A stretch of 45,012 nt of DNA from CAXTTV01 sp964247295 (GCA_964247295.1 CAXTTV010000014.1:1-45012); one strand, 5' to 3'. Numbered from the stretch's first letter, positions 24,668 to 33,477 are shown. Numbers and translations are program-made. The notes: generated by a model not told the origin, from the letters alone.

Positions 24668-27403
24668 TTATATGAAGTGAAGTTTTTTTGCCTTTGCAAC
24701 GGCCTCAAGACGATTATTGACTTCCAGTTTCACGAAGAGACGCTTAATATGAGTTTTCACAGTGTTTTGTGAAAGGATAAGGGTTTCGGCAATGGCTTGA
24801 GTTGAGTATCCTAAAGCGATATAGCGGAGTACCTCGTGTTCTCGCATACTCAGGTGAGGGTTTGTTCCTGGAGGAGCTATTTGTAAAGTTGTGTTTTCCT
24901 GTTGTCCTGACTGTCTGGAGAGTATTTGTAAAAGCATCTTCTGGTAACTATGTGCGTTATCAGAAGTAGTTATGGGAGCGTGTTGGAGAAGGGTCAGTAA
25001 TTCAGTAAGATGGGGTGTTGCTTTATCAACAATAGCGCGGATGTAGCCGCCTTGTTGGGCCCGCGAAAAGGCCTGTTTGAGAATTCCTATTGCTTGAGTT
25101 ACATCACGCTGAGCGTAGAGAGCTAATGCTTGTATAACAAGAATCTCTATCACACGTTTTTCATTTATTGGATTGTCCACTGCATAATGTAGCCGGGCGA
25201 GCACATCTAAAGCGCCAGCAGGATTTCCTGTGGAGATGAAGATATAGGCTAAAATTGTTCGCTGAAACTCCAGGTTCTTTTGGATTGGATCATCCCTATG
25301 GACTGCCTGCTCACGTACTCGAAAACGTTGCGCCCAGTGGAGGGCCTTTTGAAACTGTCCCTGAGCCAGATAAACTTGGGCGCGCAAAGCCTGTAGATCC
25401 GATGTAAGCTGTGGCTGTATTTCGCTCTGAATGGATCGCTCTGCCTGCTCAAGAAAGGAGAGTGCCCCATCTGGCTTCTGTTGTGCTAGCTTGATAAAGG
25501 CTAGATAAATATACCCTAGCAGGGGAAGAATACCTGTGACATCACGATGCTTGCTTTGCTCAATACCTTGTAAAAGATATGATTCAGCTTTATCTAACTC
25601 GTCCCATTCATAATACAACGAGCCCAAGCCTAAAGCTGCGGAAGAGGTGATCAGGGCGTAGAGCGATTCTTGCGATGAGCCCACAAGCTGAAGTGCCTGT
25701 TGATAATGATCGGCGGCTTGTACAAGCTTCCCTTGATCTTTTAATACTTCTGCGATACTTGTATATGTAGCGATAATCATATAGAGATGGCCGCGTGAGC
25801 GGCTTTCCTCAAGTATCTCTATAAACATCTGTCTGGCAGCTTCAACTTCACCTAGGAGTAATAAAGCCAGACTTTGAACTTGTTTGATCGCAATGCGCCA
25901 TTTCAGGCTCTCTGCCGATAGCTCTGCTAGAGCCTGACTACAATATGTAAGCGCTTTAGGGAAATCGCCTTGAGTATTATAAATAAGAGCATGAATAGTT
26001 GCTAACTCCCCTTGAAGATCCGTGGGCTGTAATGGCTGTTCTCGAAGCTGATTCTCCGCTTCCTGGAGGTAGATGGCCGCTGACTCCACCTTCTGGGAAA
26101 GTAGAAGTGCAAGTGCGTGAAATATTTGAAGTCGAGGATGTGAGTTGATAACTGGTGCAGGTAGAGCGTCTATCCATTGCAAGAGTGTCTGACTTTCTCC
26201 ATGCTCCATAACAAGCGCTTCGACAACCTTATTGATCAGAAGAGCAGCCCTTTCAAAATGGGAGGCGGCAAGAGCATATTCAATAGCTTCTCTCAAGAGA
26301 TCGTGGTTTTCGTACCAGAAGCTTGCGCGCAGTTGTATGTCGGTGATGCTCTCTGCATATTGTTGTTGGAACAAAGCACGTAAGGCTTCAGAAAAAAGTG
26401 AATTGTAGCAGTACCATTGCTGTGTTGCGTCAAGAGAGACAAGAAAGAAGTTCGCATTTTTTAAAGCAAGCAACATTTTTTGTCCATCATCACGATTAGT
26501 GACCGCATTATAAAGGGAGACTGTGAAGCGATCCAGCACTGAAGTATAGAGGAGAAATGTTTTTGTTTCCTCTGATTGATAGAGAAGGACCTCTTCTGTG
26601 AGATACTCTACGAAGTAGCGATGATCGCCCACCGAAATTTTGTTGATAGAAGAGCCTTCTTTATTCTCTTTAAGAGCGAGGACTCCTAGTTGGAGTCCTG
26701 TGATCCAACCTTCGGCCTTCTGAATAAGTTGTGCTGTGGTTTTTGTAGAAACCGGTGTGGATAGCGATTGAGCCAGAAACTTTTGTGCCTCTTGTAGATT
26801 AAAGCTCAGTTCGGAAGCGTCTATTTCTATAAGTTGATTCTGTGCGCGTATCCTAGCGAGAGATAGTGGAAGAGGCATTCTTGTCGCTAGTATCAAATGG
26901 ACACGAGGCGGTTGATAGGTAAGCCAGAAGGTAAGTGCATCATGGATACTTTTTTCGGTGATCAAATGATAATTATCAAGAATAATGACATATTCATGTG
27001 ATCCCGTTGCTAGAGTGTTGAGGAGTTGCATCAAAAAAGATTCAATTGGGAGTGGTTGCGCATCATAAAGGTATGGTAGGAGATCCATACGGATCTCTGG
27101 ACAGCACTTTTCAAGTGCAGTAGTGATGTATGTCCAGAAGCGGATTGAATCATTATCTCTTGAATCGAGGCTAATCCAGACGGGTTGAGAGGTTAGGGTA
27201 TGAGACCATTGACTTAATAATGCGGTTTTTCCATAGCCAGCAGGAGCACATAGGCAAGCGAGTTTCCTTTGTAAGGATTGATCCAGAATATGCAGAAGGT
27301 GCGGACGATGAATAAATGAATTTGAAGTGGCAGGAATATACATTTTGGTGAGAAGTAAGCTTTTATTATTTTCTTGCAGTAAGTTTTGATCTGATCTATC
27401 CAT
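24668..27403 (-). CDS. MalT-like LuxR-family STAND transcriptional regulator
   Basis: About 911 residues. An N-terminal NTPase carries P-loop APAGYGKTALLSQW near residue 53 and Walker B-like EYVIILDNYH. A winged-helix/TPR-like helical middle follows. The C-terminus has a LuxR helix-turn-helix (SMREHEVLRYIALGYSTQAI, then SQNTVKTHIKRLFVKLEV) in the last 60 residues. MalT relatives bind an inducer and ATP, multimerise and activate promoters. The open frame extends to 27532 and would overlap the P450 gene. The ATG at 27403 (MDRSDQNLLQEN) is chosen because homology begins shortly after it, though its ribosome-binding site is weak (AAAGAAAAAACAAGT). It lies 61 bp after the P450 gene on the same strand, so it could regulate or be co-expressed with it. 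Confidence 0.88.
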   Translation of the reverse strand: MDRSDQNLLQENNKSLLLTKMYIPATSNSFIHRPHLLHILDQSLQRKLACLCAPAGYGKTALLSQWSHTLTSQPVWISLDSRDNDSIRFWTYITTALEKCCPEIRMDLLPYLYDAQPLPIESFLMQLLNTLATGSHEYVIILDNYHLITEKSIHDALTFWLTYQPPRVHLILATRMPLPLSLARIRAQNQLIEIDASELSFNLQEAQKFLAQSLSTPVSTKTTAQLIQKAEGWITGLQLGVLALKENKEGSSINKISVGDHRYFVEYLTEEVLLYQSEETKTFLLYTSVLDRFTVSLYNAVTNRDDGQKMLLALKNANFFLVSLDATQQWYCYNSLFSEALRALFQQQYAESITDIQLRASFWYENHDLLREAIEYALAASHFERAALLINKVVEALVMEHGESQTLLQWIDALPAPVINSHPRLQIFHALALLLSQKVESAAIYLQEAENQLREQPLQPTDLQGELATIHALIYNTQGDFPKALTYCSQALAELSAESLKWRIAIKQVQSLALLLLGEVEAARQMFIEILEESRSRGHLYMIIATYTSIAEVLKDQGKLVQAADHYQQALQLVGSSQESLYALITSSAALGLGSLYYEWDELDKAESYLLQGIEQSKHRDVTGILPLLGYIYLAFIKLAQQKPDGALSFLEQAERSIQSEIQPQLTSDLQALRAQVYLAQGQFQKALHWAQRFRVREQAVHRDDPIQKNLEFQRTILAYIFISTGNPAGALDVLARLHYAVDNPINEKRVIEILVIQALALYAQRDVTQAIGILKQAFSRAQQGGYIRAIVDKATPHLTELLTLLQHAPITTSDNAHSYQKMLLQILSRQSGQQENTTLQIAPPGTNPHLSMREHEVLRYIALGYSTQAIAETLILSQNTVKTHIKRLFVKLEVNNRLEAVAKAKKLHFI

Positions 27404-27464
27404 ATACTTGTTTTTTCTTTGTTGATATGTAGTGAGAAGAGCGTGCCATACGCTCTTTCCTATT

Positions 27465-28712
27465 CTATGAGAAGGTGACAGGTAGGCTGCTGAGGCCGCG
27501 CAGGGCGAAGTTTCCTTTCCAGGTGATTTCATCCCGAGGAATATCTATACGGATATCCGGCAGGCGGCTGAGCAAGGTGGTAAAGGCAATGTCACCTTCC
27601 AACCGCGCCAGCGGCGCTCCCAGGCAGACATGGATGCCCTGCCCAAAGGCAACGTGGCGGTTCAGGCTCCGGGCGATATCCAGTTCTTCCGCATCGGTAA
27701 ACTGAGACTCATCACGATTGGCTGCCGCTAGCATCGTCATCACCATATCGCCTCTGTGAAGCTGCTGACCACCCAGGGCTATATCCTCTGTCGCGAAGCG
27801 GGGGGCCGGCGAGAGGACAGGACCATTGTAACGCAAGAATTCTTCTACAGCGGAGGGAACCAGACTGAGGTCAGCTTTCAACCGTTCTAGTTGCTCGGGA
27901 TGATCAAAAAGCATCAGCATACCATTGCCAATCAGATTGGAGGTGGTTTCATGCCCGGCAAAGATGAGCAAGGCGATCATCGAGAGCAGCTCGCTCTCAT
28001 TCAGTCGATCTCCCTCCTCTTCAATCTGCACAAGCTGGCTGATCAGATCGTCCTGGGGATGGGCGCGCTTCTCCGCGATCACCTGTGAGAGATACTCCAT
28101 AAACTTCTCTGTGATTGCCACACGAGGTGCATCCTGGCTCGCCATTCCGCCCGCGAAAAGCTCGGACCATTCACGTATCAGTTCCTGCCCCTCGGACGGC
28201 ACACCCAGCATATTCGAGATCACATTGATCGGCAGGGGAAAGGCATAATCGTCGACCAGATCCATTCGGCCCTGATCTTGAACGCGATCAATAAGGCCAT
28301 CGGCAATCTTTTGAATACCGGGGCGCAGGCCCTGAATATACTTTGGAGTAAAGGCCTTTGAGACCAGGCTCCGCAAACGCCGATGGTCCGGCTCATCCAC
28401 CGCGATCATCGACGCGCCGAGCACTCTTCCCGGTCTGCCCATCCGCTGTTCGGCCAGCGGTACATTCTCGTCCCGCGAGATCATGGTGGGATCAACCGTA
28501 AAGACCTGATTTTTTAAGACCTGAACCGCCTCCTCAAGCCGTGTCACCAGCCAGAGCGATTGTTTGCCGGGCCTGAAGGGAGCGGGAACCTCAACAACCG
28601 CTCCTGCTGATCTCATTTGCATGAAGAGAGGAAATGGATTCGCGATAAAATCTTTACTAAACAGACCGGTTGGAACAAGTTCTCGTGGCGTCGAATTATC
28701 ACCCGTATTCAT
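27465..28712 (-). CDS. Cytochrome P450 (bacterial CYP107-like class)
   Basis: 415 residues, typical for soluble bacterial P450s that hydroxylate secondary metabolites or fatty acids using external ferredoxin and reductase. Visible landmarks are the I-helix AGHETT (252-257), the ExxR pair E291/R294 in EEFLRYNGP, the PAPRFATEDI segment, and the haem-thiolate loop FGQGIHVCLGAPLAR with C363. The in-frame TTG at 28715 precedes the ATG at 28712, which has AGGGA five bases upstream and is preferred. No ferredoxin gene adjoins it. The MalT-like regulator gene follows 61 bp downstream. The substrate cannot be deduced; the CYP107-like assignment is a family impression, not a search result. Confidence 0.92.
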   Translation of the reverse strand: MNTGDNSTPRELVPTGLFSKDFIANPFPLFMQMRSAGAVVEVPAPFRPGKQSLWLVTRLEEAVQVLKNQVFTVDPTMISRDENVPLAEQRMGRPGRVLGASMIAVDEPDHRRLRSLVSKAFTPKYIQGLRPGIQKIADGLIDRVQDQGRMDLVDDYAFPLPINVISNMLGVPSEGQELIREWSELFAGGMASQDAPRVAITEKFMEYLSQVIAEKRAHPQDDLISQLVQIEEEGDRLNESELLSMIALLIFAGHETTSNLIGNGMLMLFDHPEQLERLKADLSLVPSAVEEFLRYNGPVLSPAPRFATEDIALGGQQLHRGDMVMTMLAAANRDESQFTDAEELDIARSLNRHVAFGQGIHVCLGAPLARLEGDIAFTTLLSRLPDIRIDIPRDEITWKGNFALRGLSSLPVTFS

Positions 28713-29302
28713 CAAAAATCCCTGTTTTTCTGTACTCTGTTCGATACATGATGGTATAAATTATTATGCGAATACAAAGGAAATATTGTCAAGCAGAGAG
28801 GAAAGCCCTTTCAAATTGTTCGTATCTCGTTTTTCATTTTCTCACAGAATGATAGAAGAATCAAAAACCACATTCATCGCTAAAACAATTTTGAGCATAG
28901 TTTGTATAGTCAGACAAGTGTTGACGTGAATGGAGATAGATTGTGCTCAGAGGGCGTGTACTTGCATCACTTGAGTTACTCCTAAGTTTAAAGGAAAATT
29001 TAAGTAAGTTTAAAGAGAATTTTATGGCGTTTTGTGTTTTACTTTGCTATTCTTATGAGAGGCGATTGTAAGATAAATCGCGTGCTGCTAACGCTAGATT
29101 TCATAAGCGTTTGTGCTGCTACTCTTGCTACACCTGTAGTCGTTCTGCTCAATACGAATGAATTGTTAGACGGATTTCTCTCAGAGTAATGAGTGCGTGC
29201 TATCAGGTATATGAGACTAAAAGAGCATAAGATTGACAGTACTTATTACAAGAAAGAAGTTATGTATAGTTGTGCTAAACGACCTGAAGAAAGGAAATTT
29301 CT
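28713..29302. other. Divergent intergenic region between the P450 and the secreted protein
   Basis: About 590 bp without a supported gene. It contains four TTTAA/TTTTA boxes in phase at 28987-29024 (listed separately) and a lone TTGACA at 29234 without a well-spaced -10 element. The ribosome-binding site of the plus-strand gene (AAAGGAAA) is at its right end. Confidence 0.5.
28984..29024. promoter_or_regulatory. Candidate direct-repeat activator site
   Basis: The 10-mer AAGTTTAAAG occurs at 28984-28993 and 29006-29015, exactly 22 bp apart. Within the site TTTAA or TTTTA recurs at about 28987, 28999, 29009 and 29020, spacings of 12, 10 and 11 bp. Helically phased direct repeats like this are typical of OmpR/PhoB-type or SARP-type winged-helix activators. 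The regulated gene could be either divergent neighbour. AT-rich chance repeats are a real alternative. Confidence 0.3.
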
Positions 29303-29926
29303 ATGCAACGTTTTTTTTACTCTCGTGTCAGACTAACGCTCGGGTTCCTGATGGCTGTGACCGTCATTTCCAGCCTAAGCTTTTTCGCTTTGCATCCAAC
29401 AGGCATTGCCAGGGCTGATGATCCCTGTCCTCCTAACCCTAATCCTGCCACTTCTCTTCTCATGTATCGTTACTATAGATACAATGGAGACCAGGATCAC
29501 TTCGAACATATCCTAAGCGTGAACAACCTTGAGCCCGGACAATGTGACGGGCCACTTGGCTATTCCGCGAAAACGGCGGTGGCAGGTACGACTCCTCTGT
29601 TAGCGTTAGCTAAGAATGAGGTGGATCAGAAAGGCGACCTTGATCTTCGCCTTTACTCTGCTTTCCTTTATATTCCAGCGGCTAATGATCAGGAGTATCG
29701 TGACAGAAGGGGCAATGGTTGGATAGTTAGACCGACAAATACTTCATTAGGATACGTATTACCTAATACTGCTGATCTATCCCGATATCCTCCTGTACAT
29801 CCTATCTATCGCTACTACAACGAGTTCTACCATGACGATTACATTTATACACGTTCTACAAGTGAAGTTGGTCCAGATTGGCACTACGAAGGAATTGCCT
29901 TCTACCTGTTCGATAATCCGATTTAA
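29303..29926 (+). CDS. Secreted DUF5648-like protein
   Basis: 207 residues with a clear Sec signal peptide (basic MQRFFYSRVR, hydrophobic core to about 30, ARA before DD, likely cut after A38). The mature part shows two copies of the DUF5648-type pattern. One is an N-terminal YRYYRYNGDQDHFEHIL with LGYSAKTAVAG; the other is a C-terminal YRYYNEFYHDDYIYTRS with WHYEGIAFYLF. This module occurs in many extracellular proteins and may bind carbohydrate, but its function is not established. AAAGGAAA lies six bases before the ATG. It stands alone, convergent with the glycosyltransferase gene. Confidence 0.75.
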   Translation: MQRFFYSRVRLTLGFLMAVTVISSLSFFALHPTGIARADDPCPPNPNPATSLLMYRYYRYNGDQDHFEHILSVNNLEPGQCDGPLGYSAKTAVAGTTPLLALAKNEVDQKGDLDLRLYSAFLYIPAANDQEYRDRRGNGWIVRPTNTSLGYVLPNTADLSRYPPVHPIYRYYNEFYHDDYIYTRSTSEVGPDWHYEGIAFYLFDNPI

Positions 29927-30057
29927 GACAGTATTTTTATCGGTTGAATAGGGTCATCTATCGAGTATCAGCGAACCGGGTGCCCTGGATCTGTTCGCGA
30001 CAGATGTCATCCCTCAGGCAGACAAAATTCAGATCGGAGGCCGCTAAGTAGGGACAG

Positions 30058-30088
30058 TGCCTCAGAGACGTATAATATCTTTGAGGCA
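30058..30088. terminator. Hairpin between convergent genes
   Basis: The arms TGCCTCAGAGA and TCTTTGAGGCA pair over 11 bp with one G-T wobble and a nine-base loop. It sits nine bases past the stop of the minus-strand glycosyltransferase (30097) and 130 bp past the plus-strand secreted-protein gene. Confidence 0.6.
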
Positions 30089-30096
30089 TCTATCTG

Positions 30097-31350
30097 TTAC
30101 CTGCTCTGTTCGATGATTGCCACAGCCTCAGCAACCCCGTTCTCGGCACGAATACGCTCTCCGAGCGAAGCCGCTTTCTTCCGCATCCCTGTATCTGAGA
30201 TAGCCCGCTGAATCGCTTCCGTCAGATTATCGGCGGTCAGACGTTTGCGGGGAATCGGTTTCGGGCCAACGCCCAGATCATAGACCTGCCGCCCCCAGAA
30301 CGGTTGATCGGCAAAGAAGGGTGTGATAATCGAGGGAACGCCAGCCGCCAGCCCTGCTGCGGTAGTTCCAACTCCGCCATGATGCACAACGGCGGCCATC
30401 CGAGGGAACAGCCAGGTATGAGGGAGGGAGCCCGCCATAAACACCGTGTCCGGCAATTGATCCTTTTTGAGGCCGCCCCAGCCGGCATAGAGCACACCGC
30501 GCTGACCCGTTCGCGCCAGAGCCTGCAAGGCCATATCAGCGGCCTCTTCCGGTTTGCTGCTGCTCATACTGCCAAAGCCGATATAGACAGGAGGTGGACC
30601 TGCCTGGAGAAAACGCAGCAGATCGGCAGGGGGCTCCCAGCCTTGGGGGGGCTCCAGAAACCAGTATCCAGTAATATGCTGGCTTGCATCCCAATCGCTG
30701 GGATGAGGAAGCACCTGTGGGCTGTAGCCATAGAGGATCGGCCTTTTCTGGCGCGTTAGTGAGGAGAAAGGGCCCCAAAATGAGGTAGGAGGCAGATGTA
30801 ACACCTGTTCGCGTGCTTTTGCATCTGCTGAACGGAAGGATTGCCACATCATTTGTTGAGTTATCGAATGCGAAGGTTTATTAAGCCATCTGGTCAGTGG
30901 CATTTGAGGCAGGGGTGCTAAAGGACCAGAAAAGGCATTTGTTGGTGTAAACGGCACCAGATAGGCGAGCATCAGAGGTATCTCCAATTTTTCCGAGAGG
31001 GACGCACCGCTAAAAAGCCCGCTCAGTCCCCCGAGAATCAGATCAGAGCCTTCACAGGCGATCAACCCTTTTTCGGCTGCCTGTACAGCTTGATGCTCTG
31101 AAGCCTTGCTCATCTCTCTGAGCACTTTTAGCATCTGTCCCTGCTCCACTCGTTGCTGCATCTCTTGAGCCACAGCCTGCGCACTTCCACCCGTTGAAAA
31201 AAATTCCAGCCCGTAGTCCGCCACCAGATCTTGAAAATCGTCGGAGGAAAGCAGGCGTACTGTATGTCCAGCATCCAGTAATCCTTTACCCAGAGCGATA
31301 TAGGGCTGAACATCTCCACGGCTTCCGCCAGCAATAATTGTAATTTGCAT
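30097..31350 (-). CDS. GT1-family glycosyltransferase (UDP-sugar, sterol/macrolide type)
   Basis: 417 residues. The N-terminal Rossmann half starts MQITIIAGGSRGDVQPYIAL, the signature of GT28/UGT-type enzymes that glycosylate sterols, macrolides or lipids. The C-terminal nucleotide-sugar-binding half carries VYIGFGSM, HHGGVGTTAAGLAAGVPSII near 320-340 and PFFADQPFWGRQ. The frame is open to 31434, but the first ATG matching the family start is at 31350, with a GAGAAAG site upstream. It follows the TetR gene on the same strand, 107 bp downstream with a palindrome in between, so TetR control is likely. The acceptor is unknown; self-resistance by drug glycosylation is one possibility. Confidence 0.9.
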   Translation of the reverse strand: MQITIIAGGSRGDVQPYIALGKGLLDAGHTVRLLSSDDFQDLVADYGLEFFSTGGSAQAVAQEMQQRVEQGQMLKVLREMSKASEHQAVQAAEKGLIACEGSDLILGGLSGLFSGASLSEKLEIPLMLAYLVPFTPTNAFSGPLAPLPQMPLTRWLNKPSHSITQQMMWQSFRSADAKAREQVLHLPPTSFWGPFSSLTRQKRPILYGYSPQVLPHPSDWDASQHITGYWFLEPPQGWEPPADLLRFLQAGPPPVYIGFGSMSSSKPEEAADMALQALARTGQRGVLYAGWGGLKKDQLPDTVFMAGSLPHTWLFPRMAAVVHHGGVGTTAAGLAAGVPSIITPFFADQPFWGRQVYDLGVGPKPIPRKRLTADNLTEAIQRAISDTGMRKKAASLGERIRAENGVAEAVAIIEQSR

Positions 31351-31421
31351 GAAAAGTCTTTCTCTTGAAAATTGGCTTACCAAGTTCTCTTTTAAGCCTT
31401 TGTGAGTAAATCCCCCATAAA

Positions 31422-31447
31422 ATAAATTGCTCAAGCAAGCAATTTAT
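31422..31447. promoter_or_regulatory. Palindrome between the TetR and glycosyltransferase genes
   Basis: The arms ATAAATTGCT and AGCAATTTAT are perfect 10-bp complements around CAAGCA. The site shares the half-site TTGCT/CAAGCAA with the palindrome over the TetR start. It may be a TetR operator for the glycosyltransferase. Equally, being ten bases past the TetR stop and followed on the minus strand by a T-rich run, it may be a terminator or attenuator. Confidence 0.5.
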
Positions 31448-31456
31448 CACAAAAAA

Positions 31457-32062
31457 TTAAGAGAACTTTTTTTCAAAGGAGCCCAATATCTGCGCCAATA
31501 CACCAGAAAACGCGCTGATATCCAGATCGGGGTCCATAATCTTTTGCAAGGCCAACCCATCAAAAAATGCCAGCAACAGAGTCGCGAGAATTGAGGGATC
31601 GACAGTTGTTTCCCCAAAGATATTCTGGATCTGTGAAGCGATCCCTTCTCTGCCCTCAGCCAGAAGTTCGCGGACTTGAGGGGCCATCAATGTATTATGA
31701 AGCCCAAGCGCGAAAAGCTCCTGGCGGAGCCGGTACCACTCAGGTTCTTGAACGATTTGATCGATCGGCTGTTGTAGAATTGCCTGGATGGGGTTATCCT
31801 CTCCTAAAGGTTGGATGAGCTGATCGGGAACCTGGCTATAGCGCGTACCCACCTCTTTGATTACCTCAACCAGAAGTTGATCTTTGCCTCCAAAGTAGTA
31901 GTGAACGAGGCCAGGGGCCGCATCAGCCGCCTTTGAGATCTCGCGGAGCGTTGTCGCCTCATAACCCTTCTTCGCCAGCACATTATACGCAGCGGTAATA
32001 ATACGCTCCCGCGTCTCTTGCGCGTTTCTCGATTCGGTGGCCCCATTTTTTTGCTTGCTCAT
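31457..32062 (-). CDS. TetR-family transcriptional regulator
   Basis: 201 residues. The N-terminal HTH (about 18-64) reads TRERIITAAYNVLAKKGYEA, TTLREISKAADAAPGLVHYY and FGGKDQLL, the classic TetR pattern. The C-terminal ligand domain resembles those with a C-terminal TetR_C-type fold and has no recognisable ligand signature. The start ATG at 32062 has no ribosome-binding site. The -10 box of a well-formed promoter ends six bases before it, so the message is probably leaderless. A palindrome overlaps the start codon, consistent with autorepression. The glycosyltransferase gene downstream is the probable target. Confidence 0.9.
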   Translation of the reverse strand: MSKQKNGATESRNAQETRERIITAAYNVLAKKGYEATTLREISKAADAAPGLVHYYFGGKDQLLVEVIKEVGTRYSQVPDQLIQPLGEDNPIQAILQQPIDQIVQEPEWYRLRQELFALGLHNTLMAPQVRELLAEGREGIASQIQNIFGETTVDPSILATLLLAFFDGLALQKIMDPDLDISAFSGVLAQILGSFEKKFS

Positions 32063-32070
32063 ACAAGCAA
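32051..32070. promoter_or_regulatory. Candidate TetR operator over the TetR start
   Basis: TTGCTTG, six bases, CAAGCAA: a perfect 7-bp inverted repeat that covers the start codon (32060-32062) and touches the -10 box. The position suits autorepression by the TetR protein. Part of it is coding sequence (codons for S-K-Q), so chance cannot be excluded. Confidence 0.45.
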
Positions 32071-32097
32071 TATACCATAACTATCATAAGGACGCAA
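32069..32097 (-). promoter_or_regulatory. Promoter of the TetR gene
   Basis: On the minus strand TTGCGT (32097-32092), a 17-bp spacer and TATATT (32074-32069) form a good sigma-70-type promoter. The start codon follows six bases after the -10 box, which places the predicted transcription start at or next to the ATG. Confidence 0.6.
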
Positions 32098-32434
32098 GAG
32101 AGATGAACATAATTCTGAGGTGTGTTAGAGCCTCATCTACGAGGCTTGCCGTCTGAGGGAGATGAGACTTCGTAGATCGGGTCACGTGTGGACTCGTGGG
32201 AAAGGGAATTGCTCCTGTTGCACCTGCCACACACGTGGTTGAGGCTCCGCTTCCCCATCTCGGTTGTCTTCGTGGCACATGGGAGGCTGTCCACCTCCGT
32301 AAGCTTTTCGTGGAAGCCGCGACTCCTTTACAGGATTCGTAGCTTCCGTTTTCCAGGGAGACGTTTGTCACCTGCTTTTTGGAACTGAGTCCCATGCTTA
32401 ACCACCTGTATCAGGGCTCGAGGTAGAAAAATTC
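32098..32434. other. Intergenic region with a dispersed repeat
   Basis: No supported gene. It contains one copy of the 32-bp repeat (32168-32199). An imperfect inverted repeat built on ATCTACGA (about 32138-32178) overlaps it and could form a stem-loop. The remaining GC-rich sequence gives open frames on both strands, but these lack ribosome-binding sites and family resemblance. Confidence 0.45.
32168..32199 (+). repeat. Dispersed 32-bp repeat, copy 1
   Basis: The sequence CTTCGTAGATCGGGTCACGT continues GTGGACTCGTGG. It matches the reverse complement of 35193-35224 at 30 of 32 positions. Weaker similarity continues for a few bases beyond. Both copies are intergenic and face opposite ways. 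Confidence 0.75.
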
Positions 32435-32842
32435 TCAGTGGGGGCGTTCAAGCATAATCACTGGGATCTCGCGTGGAGCCGTCTCCTGATACTTTTCATA
32501 GTTAGGAAATACCTCGATGGCTTTCTTAAAAGCCTGCTCACGCTCAGAGCCATGAAGGACTCTGGCCTTTGTCTCATATGTTTCAGTACCGACCTCAACC
32601 TTCACGTCGGGATGCGCCAGCACATTGGTGAACCACTCGGGATTTTTCGGCGCGCCACCCTTTGAGGCCACAGCCAGAACGCCATTCTTGTAAGGGACAA
32701 GCATCAAGGGAATGATGCGCTCCTGCCCGGTTTTCGCACCCGTTGTCGTCAGCAGTATCAAAGGGCCCCAGCCCTCGACCTTGCCGCCGTTCGCACGGAA
32801 CTCCTCGATTACCTGCTTGTTGCGCTCTTGCCAATCGGTCAT
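32435..32842 (-). CDS. Deazaflavin (F420)-dependent nitroreductase-family protein
   Basis: 135 residues with the DUF385/Ddn pattern: GWGPLILLTTTGAKTGQERI, IPLMLVPY, LAVASKGGAPKNPEWFTNVL and AHPDVKVEVG. Members bind F420 or related flavins and reduce varied substrates; the physiological one is rarely known. GTG at 32887 is in frame, but AAAGGAGA lies nine bases before the ATG at 32842 (MTDWQERN), which is preferred. It is divergent from the hotdog-protein gene, with an AT-rich 140-bp spacer between them. Confidence 0.88.
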   Translation of the reverse strand: MTDWQERNKQVIEEFRANGGKVEGWGPLILLTTTGAKTGQERIIPLMLVPYKNGVLAVASKGGAPKNPEWFTNVLAHPDVKVEVGTETYETKARVLHGSEREQAFKKAIEVFPNYEKYQETAPREIPVIMLERPH

Positions 32843-32981
32843 CTGTAGAAATCTCCTTTGGATGTAATCAGGATAAGATTTATGCACCCATTGTATCAGC
32901 TATAATAAATTCTATACAAATTTTGATGGCATACCCATCAAAATATTCGTAGGCTACTAAGTGAAAGTCGAAGGTCTTACA

Positions 32982-33440
32982 ATGGTACTGAGTGTGGAGC
33001 AATTGCAGCAGATCATGGGGCAGGGGATTCCTTTTAATCAGTTTCTGGGTATTGAGATCATCGGTGTAGAGGCGGAACAGGTGGATCTGGTACTGGCTCA
33101 GAAGCCTGAATATTTGAACCATGTCGGCACGTTTCATGCGGCGGCCCAGTTCGCTCTTGGAGAAGCTACCTCTGGCACCATGCTAACGGCATCTTTTCTG
33201 GATATCATCCGGAGAAGATATGTACCCCTGGCAGCAGGTGCGAATATCACATATCGTCGGCCCGCCTCTGGAAATCTGCGTGGGACCGCTCTTCTCGCGA
33301 AAGAGGAGCAAGAACAGATCAGGCACAATTTAGAGAGCAACGGTAAAGCTCGCTTCTCTATACCGGTCCAACTTTCTAATCAGGATGGAAGAGTCGTTAC
33401 CGAGATACGAGTAGACTGGATTATTAAGAAGGCGAAGTAA
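32982..33440 (+). CDS. Hotdog-fold thioesterase-like protein (DUF4442/PaaI type)
   Basis: 152 residues from the preferred ATG (MVLSVEQLQQIM), which has GAAGG six bases upstream; a GTG at 32961 is also in frame. The pattern FLGIEIIGVEAEQVDLVLAQ, NHVGTFHAAAQFALGEATSG and VPLAAGANITYRRPASG is that of single-domain hotdog proteins. The central helix FHAAAQFALGEATSG normally holds the catalytic acidic residue (E here). It is likely to act on acyl-CoA or a related thioester; substrate unknown. It ends at a hairpin shared with the convergent hydrolase. Confidence 0.75.
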   Translation: MVLSVEQLQQIMGQGIPFNQFLGIEIIGVEAEQVDLVLAQKPEYLNHVGTFHAAAQFALGEATSGTMLTASFLDIIRRRYVPLAAGANITYRRPASGNLRGTALLAKEEQEQIRHNLESNGKARFSIPVQLSNQDGRVVTEIRVDWIIKKAK

Positions 33441-33477
33441 TCCTGCATTGTCCCCCCTTTATCGTGGTTCGTCAGGT

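Noticed and set aside
29234..29282. TTGACA upstream of the secreted-protein gene as a promoter
   Set aside because: No -10 element at 16-19 bp; the nearest TATAGT is about 27 bp away.
32188..32388. Plus- and minus-strand frames in the 32.1-32.4 kb spacer
   Set aside because: GC-rich repeat-containing DNA gives frames on both strands, with no ribosome-binding site and no family pattern.
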